Positions 48,483 to 58,800 of a stretch of 64,000 nucleotides of DNA are shown here, piece after piece (within the stretch, counting starts at the first letter, position 1; every line of letters begins with the position of its first letter). A program made the translations under genes and the position numbers. This DNA is from Symbiodinium natans. Its lineage: Eukaryota > Sar > Dinophyceae > Suessiales > Symbiodiniaceae. The stretch is from contig CAJNDS010002250.1 of NCBI GenBank assembly GCA_905221605.1, positions 200,001 through 264,000 on the forward strand, read 5' to 3'. The notes below the pieces were generated by a model. That model saw only the letters and a program-made list of their open reading frames with translations, was not told where the DNA came from and did no database searches.

Positions 48483-49055
48483 TGTGGAGATCCTGGGGTC
48501 CGGGCACCTATCACAACTGCTGTGGCTTCGAGGCTTCTGACGAAAAAAGTTCATAAACCGTAAGAGATAAATCCCAAACCCTACCTCATGAACCCCAAAA
48601 CCCTACATCATGAATCCCATAGCTCCTAGACCCTAACAGCTGACACGAAAACGCTCGAAGCACCTGAGAAACCTGAGAGCACTGCCGGTGCAAGCAGGGC
48701 AAACTTCGCCTGGCGATCTGTCAGCATTTTTGGCGCTTTCTGAAGCCTTATCGGGCTTAAACTTTCAACATTGTGATGATGATGCCACCACCCTAAGCAC
48801 CGAATTCGAAACCTTCAGCAAATTACACCCTGACCTCACTCCAACCCTACGCAGCAATCCGCAGCATGCAAGCATGTGCTGACGTGAAGCTCGTTGCAGT
48901 GAACGAGGAGTTGCTGGGCAGCTGGGGTGTTCACAGCAGGAGCCGAACAAAGTTTCGAAAAGATCAACAGCCACCTGCTGTCGGTGCTGCGCAAGCCCAC
49001 TCAAGGCGCGTGCGCACACATACCCAAACCCAGCGACACATACAGAGAGACACGC
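48483..49055. other. Gene-free stretch
   Basis: No recognised gene; open frames running into the following microsatellite are composition artefacts. Confidence 0.4.
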
Positions 49056-49165
49056 ACAAACACAGAGAGAGAGAGAGAGACACACACACACACACACTCA
49101 CTCACTCACTCACTCACTCACTCACACTCACACACCCGCGCGCGCGAGTGCGACAGGCTCGTGCG
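49056..49165. repeat. Compound microsatellite
   Basis: (GA)n, then (CA)n, then (CTCA)n, then (CA/CG)n in direct succession. Confidence 0.85.
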
Positions 49166-51060
49166 CGGGTGTGCAACCTAAACCCAAAACCTTAAAGCGC
49201 TTCGAGCCCTAAACCCCTCCAAGCCCTAACCTCAAGTCCCCCCTCCCAGGAGAGCACGCGCTGGGTCGCCGGGCAATGCTTCGCCCTCCCTGAACTCCTC
49301 CATGCAGACCTCAGGTTCCGTCATAGCTTTTAGGCTCCAGGGCCTAGGATGTAAGGATTTCCGGGTTGTGTGACACAAGTACTAGGGTCTACGGACTTCC
49401 GTTTTGAAAAAGCGGGTCTAGGGCTAGGGCTTAAGGGTTGACGGCAGTGTCTAGGGTCTGTAAGACGGGTCGAAGGTTCTTTCTTCGAAGGCCCTCAAGG
49501 GCTTCAGGTAGCAGGGCTTTGTGGTTTAAGGGACCTTCAAGGCTCACAGGGTCGGAGTAGTGTCCAATCTCATATGACCGATAGGATGCCCTTTCTTCTG
49601 AAAAACCCAGCCGGAATCATTTCGGACCGCATCTTGCGGAGGTTGCAGCCACCGCTGTAGGAAGCGTGGGCCCTCCTTCCGCTTACTGGCGATTGGGGCC
49701 AGCGTTCTTATGGGCTTGGCCTCTCGAACAAAATCGATCACCTTTTTCTGCTACCAGTTTCGGAGTCTGGTCTGACAGCTTCGTGGTTGTGGTTGCCCAC
49801 ACTTGCCTTTACCTGTGCTGTGCTCAGCGACGCCGACACCCGCAGAAGATCACAATGCAGTGACAACTGACAGTGCAACGTGTGCTGCCAGACTGCCAGC
49901 GCTGCGTTCCGGATCTGTAGGGCTGTCAGGGGTTGTGGTCAAGGGAGCTGTGTTCTTACAAGATGTGCCGCTGACCAACAAATCACGATCTGGGCAATCT
50001 AGAATGGCTCCCGGTGCTGCAGCAGAAGCCGAAGAACCATGATTCTTGCGAGCAGGCGCATGCTGCTTGCTGGCTTCCTGGATGGTACCGCAAAAAAAAC
50101 CGGAGAAAAGATTTCCAGACCAAAACGAAGTGCAGCTCGTGCAACGAAGTCTTTGCCATCATACACAATTTGCAACGCTTCTTCGCAGGCGTGTTTGGCA
50201 CGCTGACCTGAAGACCCCCCCCCTTCAAGCCCCCTAACCCCCAGCTGTGCTCGGCTCGGGTGCCCACCATGCACTTGAGGTGCTCTGGGTTTCCGGCCTG
50301 GCCGCAAACTTTGGGGCTTTTAAAGGTTCGCAGAGTCGTAGAGGCTTGCATGCACCACCCATTGAACTCTAAATCCCGAGCCCGCATCATCTCAGGACGA
50401 AAAACACCTAAATCCGAACCCTGTCGTCAGGATCCAGGACATAGTCCTTCTTGACCCCCCTCTCTACAACACACTCTCGTTGCCCCTTATCGCATGACCC
50501 ATGGCCGGTATGCTCACATCCCACTCTTAATGATCCTCGTGCAGACGATCACGAGTCTTCACTCACAAGTCTCCAGTTTCCTCCGGCCTCAATTAGCTGG
50601 AGCCAAGCCCTACTCCCGGAACCCCGAACCCTGAACTCAAGACTCGCTTCTTAGGGGGTTCGGGTCCGCATCACCCAAACAACTGCGTTCAATTCCAGAA
50701 AAAAGCTCGCCGGCGCGTGCACACCCGCCCACGCTGCTGGCTACATGGAAAGTGTGGCCTGGGCGGGCCATCACATTCTCTGGCTTTCATGGCAACCGCA
50801 AGCCCGTTTAAATCTCTGATCTTAAGCCCTTAAACCTCCAATCCCTTTCCCCCCGAGCCCCCTACGCGCCCACATCTTCAACCCCTAAACCTTAACGCTG
50901 AAACCTAAACCCCAAACCCTAACCCTAAACCCTGAACCCGAAACCCTGTAGGTCACCGGGCCCACGGTATGGCCTTCGATGACCTCGTGGTCCACGCCTG
51001 GCATCAGGATGAGTATCTCTGTCCGTCTGCATTTCTTCAATACGACCAATATATGCATAT
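49166..51060. other. Gene-poor stretch
   Basis: No recognised gene. Open frames of 60-135 codons, for example 49983-50390 on the minus strand, show no domain. Telomere-like patch near 50880-50950. Confidence 0.4.
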
Positions 51061-51490
51061 TAAAAAATATTCTACATAATATCCTATACTACATCTCTAA
51101 TATAATATTTTACAGAATATAGTGTATATAATATACATGAGTATATATATATATATGCACTTATGTATTTGTACTATATTGTATTGGGTTATACATACAG
51201 TTGCATACCTACATACATTACATTACATTACATTACATTACATTACATTACATTACATTACATTACATTACATTCCATTCCATTACATTCCATTACATTA
51301 CATTACCTTACATTACATTACGTTACATTACAGTACAGTACAGTAAAGTACAGTACATTACATTACATTACATGCATGCATACCTAGCTACATACATACG
51401 CACATATGCAATTGTGGTGTAGCGTAATGGAACGGAACGCAATGGAAAGTAATGGAACGGAGCGTAATGGAATGGAATGTTTTGGAAGGC
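51061..51490. repeat. AT-rich patch and (ATTAC)n pentanucleotide array with inverted arm
   Basis: AT-rich 51040-51200, then about 30 ATTAC-type units to about 51372. Downstream 51421-51480 is made of the complementary words (GTAATGGAA). CATTCCATTCCATTAC at 51271-51286 is exactly inverted at 51464-51479. Confidence 0.8.
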
Positions 51491-51929
51491 AACAGAAAGG
51501 AAGTTACTGGAATGCAAAGCATGCATGTTGTGTGTGTGTGTGTGTCTGCTAACCCTGTTGCCACAAGCATTCCTGCTCGTTACGAACTTTGCGGGGTCTT
51601 CCCTCGTGCTTCGGGGCTTCTGGATGTCATCGGAGTTGGAGTCCTCAGTATCTAGATGTTGACGGCGTCGGGCCCAAGACCGATGGTGGTCCCGGCTGGG
51701 ACTCGGCCGGGATTCGGTATCTCAACATGTAAGCACTTTTGCACCCTCATGCTCGGGAAACATGCGCCCCTGCCTCGATAGCAGTCGTCCTCATCCTCGT
51801 CATCAGAGTCCTCCCCGACAGCATCGCAGCAGAGGTGTGTATTGCAGATGCGCCATCGGGAAGACTACACAGCTGTGTGCTTAAGTGCGTGAGTGCGTGC
51901 ACGTGGGCGCGTGTGCGTGCGTGTGCGCG

Positions 51930-52165
51930 TGCGTTGGTGGGTGGGTGTTGGGTGTTGGGTGTTGGGTGTTGGGTGTTGGGTGTTGGGTGTTGGGTGTTGG
52001 GTGTTGGGTGTTGGGTGTTGCGTGTTGGGTGTTGGGTGTTGGGTGTTGGGTGTCGCGTGTCGTGTGTCGTGTGTCGTGTGTTGTGCGGTGTGTGGTGTGT
52101 CTGTGTTTGTGTGTGCAACCAGGACGATGTGTGTCCGTCTGTCTGTGTGTGTGTGTGCGTCGACG
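51930..52165. repeat. (GGGTGTT)n heptamer array and GT-rich tail
   Basis: About 14 units of the heptamer GGGTGTT (about 51940-52050), followed by TGTCG and GT repeats. Open frames of over 100 codons on both strands here are created by the repeat. Confidence 0.85.
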
Positions 52166-52617
52166 ACTACTGCTCCACAGTGCGGAATCCAGTCATTCTC
52201 GGCCTCGACGTGCTTCTGCCCACATACGTAGGCTAATGGGGTCAAAGGTTTTCCGAAGGGTTCAAGCCCAAGTTAGGACCAGAGACGCGGGACCTAAGCA
52301 CAGACGTCTGATCCACGGCAAAGGCCGACAACTCCAGCGTGCCGGACGACCGGCTCGCAGCCTACAAGCATAAAGCCCCAAGAGGCCCCAAGAAGTCCCT
52401 AAACCTAAGCCTGAAACGCCAAGCCTTCAATTCTACAAGCCTCAGCACCCTGACCCTTTCATCCCTCATCCCAAAACCCGGTCCATGCCCAGCTCTCAAA
52501 TAACACGGCCCCCCAGGGGCTTGGGGGTAGGCTCAGGGTTGCGGGGGATCAGGGGAGGGTTTGGAGGCTTGTATTTCTGGCCCCCAAATCGTCCACCCTA
52601 AACCCTGAAAACCATGA
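52166..52617. other. Gene-free stretch
   Basis: No recognised gene or clear repeat. Confidence 0.4.
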
Positions 52618-52765
52618 GCCCGAACCCTATAAACCCTATAAACCCTATAAACCCTATAAACCCTATATAAACCCTATAAACCCTATAAACCCTACAAACC
52701 CTATAAACCCTATAAATCCTATTAACCCTATAAACCCTATAAACCCTATAAACCCTAAAACTGAA
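52618..52765 (-). repeat. CCCTATAAA nonamer array
   Basis: About 15 units of CCCTATAAA with few variants. It looks like the telomere unit CCCTAAA with a TA insertion that has itself been amplified. Confidence 0.85.
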
Positions 52766-53019
52766 AAACCCGTCCTTTCACACCCTCCCTCAGCTCCCAA
52801 CCCCGGTCCTCCATGCTCCGGCCCCGTCGCGGGAATGGACCCGACCCCTGGAATGGCACCCGGTCGTTGGAGGCCTTCATGGGGGTTTGGGGTTTTTAAG
52901 GGGTTAGGGTTTAGGGCTTGGGGAGTTCAGGGCCTCGGGATAAGGGTTGAGGGCTTGCAGGGCCCTATCGTTGATAAGGGATTGGAGCTTCGGGCTTGTA
53001 ATTGTTTGGGCCGGCTGCG

Positions 53020-53660
53020 ATCACTGCATGACTGCACTATTGGATGGCCGCCGAGTGGACACGCCTGCAGATGCTGCGATCACTGCACGACTGTCTTTAC
53101 TGGCCAACACAAAATACAGCATGATGCTCCCTGTTCCTTTTCCGCGTCTCTCTGCATGCCTGCAGCATAGCTGCTTCCCTAGTCTGTCAGGGATGCCGCT
53201 GCGAGTTCTAAGAAGCAATGATCCCCTTAAAATGGGGTAACGGCCCACTTTCAGTGGACTGAGCCTGTCTTCATCCTCAAGGGTTGAAGAAGCCGCTGAT
53301 GTTGGCGAACAAGCATGCAATGCCAAACACCGTGATTCCGATGATGTACGTGTCGGGAGTCATGTCGCCTAGTGCGCCGTCAGCACCACCTCGTGCCTCC
53401 ATCTGAACTGCTGGCGCGCGGAGCGACTTGCTGGCAGGTGCTGGAGTTGTGCCCACGAAGCAAAGCATCGCGGAGCAGCCAAGGGCCAACACCAAGAACG
53501 CGAGCAGAGAGCTGGAGCGGGCCATTGCAGGTCTTGGGGGAAAGCTGGCACAGGAGCAGGAGCGACCACCAGCAACTATAGACGGCTCAACCTGAAGATG
53601 GGCAGAGAGGGCACGCTTGCGTGTAAGATGAGGGCACACCAAGGCATTGAGCGACAAGTC
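53020..53660 (-). repeat. Dispersed unit of the 82-residue gene
   Basis: A single repeat unit with flanks homologous to the 1.5-6 kb array: 3' flank 53105-53276, coding part 53277-53525, 5' flank to about 53600. Sequence at 53020-53105 (GCGATCACTGCATGACTGC...) is similar to the 5' flank of another unit, so the insertion carried part of a neighbouring unit too. It therefore arose from genomic DNA of an array and not from a spliced mRNA. Confidence 0.75.
53277..53525 (-). CDS. Small plastid-targeted single-helix protein, dispersed copy I
   Basis: Intact 82-residue frame. Differs from the array consensus by SAMLC in the signal peptide and Ser to Cys in the membrane helix (IACLFANISG). It is the only copy with a change in the mature part. 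Sequence before the ATG contains an extra G run, shifting the upstream frame and supporting MARSS as the true start. May be functional or a young pseudogene. Confidence 0.75.
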   Translation of the reverse strand: MARSSSLLAFLVLALGCSAMLCFVGTTPAPASKSLRAPAVQMEARGGADGALGDMTPDTYIIGITVFGIACLFANISGFFNP

Positions 53661-54499
53661 TAGTTGCCCACAGATTCACAGCTTATATCAACTTATGTGC
53701 GTACCTGGGTAAAGGGAAGAGGATGCAGAAGATGCATACTGCACATTGACACGGTACCACTACCTCAAGCGTGCATTTGAAGCGATTGCTCTTGTCTCTA
53801 AGTTCGTGGTATTCTGGCACACCTTCCGACAAACCCTACACCCCAGACCCTACACGCCAGTTTATGCTCAACCCTGGGGAGGCTGCACACGGCTGAGCAG
53901 AGGGCCATGTGGCCGAAGATAGCTCCGCCACAGGTGCATATCCAGGTTACAGCCTCCAGGAACATTATGAGGGGGGGCTTAGGGGTTTAGGGTTCAGAGT
54001 TTAGGGTTTAGGGTTTATGGGTGGTTATAGGGGTGTGAGGGCTTAGGGGTGTGATGGCAGCAGCCATGTGCTGGCAGACGTCGTGGAGCTTCAAGAATCA
54101 TACAAGCCCGAAACGAGGTTCCCGGGCTCTGGCAACGAAGAAGATTCGAAGACCTGGAGCCTTCAACCCTACGGCCTGACACTTGAAGCCCGGGCACGCA
54201 AGCTGATTCTTCAGTGTATCTTCTGACAAAATTGTTTGGAGGGAGGGGACCCCTAAGCGAGCACAATATTAAACCTTCAGCCCCAGAAGCCCTGTGAGCC
54301 TGTAAGCCCCACAAACCCACATCCCAAATCCCGGTCTTCTTGACCTTGTCAACCCCTAGGAGTCTAGAAAGCTCAGGAAGTTTGCGGTGTAGTGTTTAGG
54401 GTAGAACTCACCCGCCTGGGAGCAATGAAACGCTGAGGCCGCCTGGAGCCTCGGCGTGCCAGGGCTCGGGATTTGTTGGTGGCGTTTAGGGTCTATAGG
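53661..54499. other. Gene-free stretch
   Basis: No recognised gene; short TTTAGGG-like patch near 53980-54020. Confidence 0.4.
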
Positions 54500-54725
54500 G
54501 TGCTACAGCTACTAACTATTGCCGCTACTGGTAATACTACCCAACGCTAGCCATACTCGTATGACGAGTCACACTAGTATTACAGTTATTTCTGGTACAG
54601 TCAGTATTACTAGTCTTGCGAGTATTACTACTACAAGCATTACAAGTATTTGTCGTATTCCTAGTAGTACTGGTATTGCTGGTACTGGTGTTGCTGGTAC
54701 TGCTGGTATTGACTGCTAGCAGTAA
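54500..54725. repeat. Degenerate trinucleotide repeat
   Basis: Imperfect TAC/TAT/TGC/AGT trinucleotides, grading into TGGTACTGGTATTGC. The Ser/Thr/Ile- and Asn/Thr-rich frames on the two strands follow from this. Confidence 0.7.
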
Positions 54726-55734
54726 CGACGGCGGCGACTTCCTACTACAGGGCTGAAACTCCTGGGCTCCCTCAGGGCCACCTCCTATAGCCTCAACACA
54801 GCTTGCCCGAATAAGCATCGGCTAAGCCCAATGACAAGCAAGCAGGAGACACCCAAAATAAAATTTAGGTGGCCGCCATGAGTACAATGGCCTGTTCCGG
54901 GGGTGAGGAGGAGGAATAGGCTTTTTCCTCTGCAAGGCAGGAGTGTGCGTTCTGAAGCATGCTAGTTGGCCCAGCAGCACTGCCAAAAGGACTTCAGTCG
55001 CATCGTGTCTCACAACAGGTATTGGCTTCTCTGGAGCTGATCATGGAATCACCGAAGAGCCTGCTTGGCATGTGGCTTACAGGCTCCATATGTACACATC
55101 TTGGCTCCGTCTGCAAGGGAAGTGTTCTACGTGGGGAAGATCATGGCCTAGGGCTCCATGGTTGCTCCATGGTTGCTGCAGGGGAAGGGAATTAGGTTTT
55201 AGGCGGCTGAGGAGGTTGTTGGGAGCTGTAGGGGCGAGGCCTGCGGCCACTCAAGCTTCGGAGCGTGCTCGTCGAATTCCGGTTCTCCGGGCGTTCGCCG
55301 AAGGTGAAACCGTGCGCCCAGCATGGAAAAAATGACCTTGAAGAAAGCACCCTTACAAATGTCAGGATCCCCTGTAAGGAAAAGCAGTGAACCTCTAGAA
55401 CTCCCTTATTGTGCCCGATGGTTTGGGGTTGAGGGTTTTGGGTTTTGGGTTTGAACTGGGCGCTACCTCGCATCGCTGGGCCTGGGAGACGGCAGGCTGT
55501 TCCTGGCTTTCAGTGGCATTCTCAACCCTATAAGCCTAAACTGTTATTCTTCGGGTTCCTAACTTTCCGTACCCAAACGCTAACGATTACCCTAAAGATT
55601 CGTGGTGTTTTCGGGAGGGTTCCTGGGATGAAAACAGGACTTCTACAACACCTGAACATGTAGAACCCTGAATAGCCCTTATTGGACCCGAAGACTTCAA
55701 CCCTCAACCATCAAGGTGAGGGAGCCAAAAACCC
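54726..55734. other. Gene-free stretch
   Basis: A 130-codon plus-strand frame (54943-55335) is the longest; no domain recognised and not called. Confidence 0.35.
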
Positions 55735-55965
55735 TGAACCTTAAACCCCAAACCCAAAAACCCTGAGCCCCAAGCCTAATCCCTAAACCCTAAACTCCCA
55801 ACCCTGAACCCTAAACCCCAAAACCCAAACCCCAAACCCTAAACCCTAAACCCTAAACCCCAAACCCCAAACCCCAAACCCTAAACCCTAAACCCCGAAC
55901 CCTAAACCCTAAACCCCAAACCCCGAACCCTAAACCCTAAACCCCAAACCCTAAACCCCGACCCC
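55735..55965 (-). repeat. Interstitial CCCTAAA/CCCCAAA block
   Basis: Alternating CCCTAAA, CCCCAAA and CCCCGAA units, the C-to-T position being the main variable site. Confidence 0.85.
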
Positions 55966-58499
55966 GTCCCGTGCATCCTGGCAGTGCGCGGCGTTCGCGG
56001 CACCAAAGGTGGCAGCGCGTGCCTGGAAGCGCTCTCAGCATCGAAGAGCCCATCTAAAAACACTGGGCTTTAGGCAATCCTTAGGGTTTAGGGTTTAGAG
56101 TTTAGGGTCTTGGGTTCAGGGTTTAGGGTTTTGGGTTCAGGGTTTAGGGTTTGAAGTTTAGGGTTGGGGTACTAAGGAGACAAACCGGCACCTCCTCCCG
56201 ATCTGGAACCCTGAGCCCTGCGAGTTTGCGGCGCTCGAACACTTTGGGGCTTGCAAGTCTCAGGTTATGGGATGTTCTGGGCTCGGGTTCCGATTGCGGA
56301 TGGTGAGTGGTAAGGTTTGAATTTGAGTTCAAGGGCTGTGGAGTTCAAGGGTTTGCGATGTAGGGCTGAGGGTTTGGGGGTTCAAGGCAGAATTTGAGTT
56401 TACATGGGGCACATGCGGGAAAGTTCTCTTGAAGTCCGCCGAAGGGACGATAAGCAGAAAAGAAAGCCGACCTCCTCGGGGCTGGTACCTCTGAGTCCCT
56501 CAACTTCACCTCCTGCACCCCTCAACCCTACCTGCAGAACTATATGGCTCAGGGTTTTGGGGGGCAAATCGCTTTCTCACCTCAAACCCTAAACCCTAAA
56601 CCCTAAACCCTAAATAGGCAGGAGCTGAGTCGCTGCGAGTCGCTGCCCGTTTTGGGCAACATCGGTGCCTCGCAGCCTCATCGCCCGACACAACTGCCAG
56701 GCTTGGAGGTCTAGGGTTGAGGGTTTAGGGTTTAGGGTTTAGAGTTTAGGGTTTAGGGTTTAGGGCTTAGGGAGGCTTTCGGGCTTAAGGGCTTCAGGGC
56801 CCAAGACGCCAAGCACGTTGAGGGCTTTGGGGATCCGGGTCCCCAAGAGCAAAACCCTAAAGGGGAAACCCTAAACCCTAAACTCTAAAACCCTAAACCC
56901 TAAAACCCTAAAACCCTAAACCCTAAACCCCTAAACCCCAAACCCTAAACCCTAAACCCTGATTGCTTTCGGTTCTTTTGGGGTAGCCAGCTGAGCCAGC
57001 GACCGACGATCTGATGGTGCGCTTCCTTGAGACCTGCGCGGCTCAGGTGATCTCGAAATCCTGGAATCCCGAAACCCCCGAAGCCTCAACCTCAACACCT
57101 GAACCTGTGCTTTCCCTGTACCTTCCATGCTCAGGAGGGCTCAGGGTCTAGGGTATAGTAAAGGGGCCGGCTCAAGCAGAACGGGCATTCGGGGGTGGAT
57201 GACATTGAGCTGCAAAGCCTAGACAGCCCTACACACGAAACCCTACATAACCGGAACCCAACAAGCTCTGAGCCCTAACCCTTGCAATACGGCTTGTTTA
57301 AATAGGATCTGGATCTTAAGGACAAGTCCCCATTATTGGGGGGGCTTCGAAGAGGATTGCTCCCAATCTGCCCTCCCCCCCCCTCCGCCTTTCCCCAGAC
57401 CGCTGAAGTACTTGTTGAGCAGGTCCAGGCGTCCCTGGTGCTCTGGGGCTGAAGAACAGCACAGGGGAGCATTCCCAAAGCCCCCAAAAGCTGAAGCCGC
57501 TGCAAAGCCTAGCATCCCAAACCCGCGGGGTCGAGAGATATGGGGGGTGCGGGGGGGTCTCATAGGCCCTCTTTGACCGGTCTCAACTGTATCTTGGCAA
57601 ACATTGCCCCCCCCACATCGCCCCACTGCATCCACGCTGCCCCGAGCTTGGTCAAAGTCTCGCGGGCACCAGTCTGCTCCTGCTGCAGGTCCTGGGAGAG
57701 GTTTTGGGGTTGAGACTTGGGTCTGGCTGGATGCTGGGCTTACTAAGCAAGCTTGAACTTACTTAAACCTGCTAAACCCTAAACTCGCCCTAAATCCTCA
57801 ACCTTAAGATTCCTGAACCCCAAGCCCTAAACGTAAACCTTAAACTTGCTCCTCATGGCCTGTGGTGAGGGCGCTCAGCCCAGCCTCGGCAGGAAGCACG
57901 GGAGGAGGGGTGTAGAGGCTCAGGCTTTAGGCTTTTGAGTTTAGGGTTTCGGGTCTGGTGTTTGGGTCTCCTCTGCACCCCGAAATGCATCATCAAGGCG
58001 CCCGGCGCCCTAAGCCTCACGCTGTAAACACTTACGTTCCCTACCCGCATCCAAAAAACTCTCAAGGTCCTGCAGCCCTACATTCCGTTGCAGTCACCCT
58101 AGCACTCTCAACCTTCAACTACAGGTTATCTCCTCCAGGACTTCAGGACTTCGATAAGATATTCGCAAGTAGTTTTTTTCCAGATAAGGGGTAGCCAGCA
58201 AACCCTCGGCCGCCCTCGGCCCTCTCAACCCTAGACTGTATAAACCCTCTTAACCATCTAAAACCCTATAACCCCTATAAACCGTTTTAACTCTATAGAC
58301 GCAAGAAAACCGCTTTTGACCGTTTTAACAACTCCTATTAAACCCTACAAACCCTAAGCCTAAACCCTATGAACCCTACAAACCGTATGCCTTAACCCGA
58401 TCAACCGTACCAGCCCAAAGACTAAACCCTAGAAACCCTACAGTCCCTAAGCCTAACCCCAATGAACCAGACAAACCCTCAGCCTAAACCTTAGAAACC
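55966..58499. other. Gene-free stretch with telomere-like patches
   Basis: Telomere-like words at about 56085-56160 (TTTAGGG), 56580-56615 (CCCTAAA), 56715-56770 (TTTAGGG), 56860-56965 (CCCTAAA) and 58240-58500 (degenerate AACCCTA). No gene recognised. Confidence 0.5.
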
Positions 58500-58787
58500 T
58501 GATGAAGTGAGATTCAGTTGACAGCAAGCTCAACCATGTCCGAGGCCGTTTGAAGGGCCCAACATGCAGAACGCCGAATGTGCCATGCCCATGAAGGCCA
58601 TGAAGGCGATGAAGGCAATGAAGGCATGAAAAGGCGAAGCTGCAGAACAACTAGCAATGTATAGCAGGCATAGTTGCAAAGACGTGTGCTCCTGAGAAAA
58701 GATCTGTCGCGACCTGTGTCGCATTCGGTGTGCCATGGCCCTGCAATCCTCCGATGATCTTCATAACCTCCGGCCCCCAACCGGACA
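58500..58787 (+). repeat. Presumed 5' LTR of the second element
   Basis: The right edge is set by the primer-binding site and reads CCGGACA; the left edge is a guess at TGATGAAG where telomere-like DNA stops, giving a TG...CA unit of 288 bp. The 3' LTR is outside the window, so the left edge is unproven. Contains a 21-codon open frame (58564-58629) with four MKA repeats. Confidence 0.5.
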
Positions 58788-58800
58788 GGTTATGAGCCCA
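58788..58800 (+). promoter_or_regulatory. Primer-binding site, tRNA-Met anticodon arm type
   Basis: GGTTATGAGCCCA is identical to the 13 bases after the 5' LTR of the first element, although the LTRs are unrelated. Confidence 0.7.

Noticed and set aside
51739-52373. Open frames of 110-165 codons around 51.7-52.4 kb on both strands
   Set aside because: Created by the heptamer and GT repeats; both strands are open at once.
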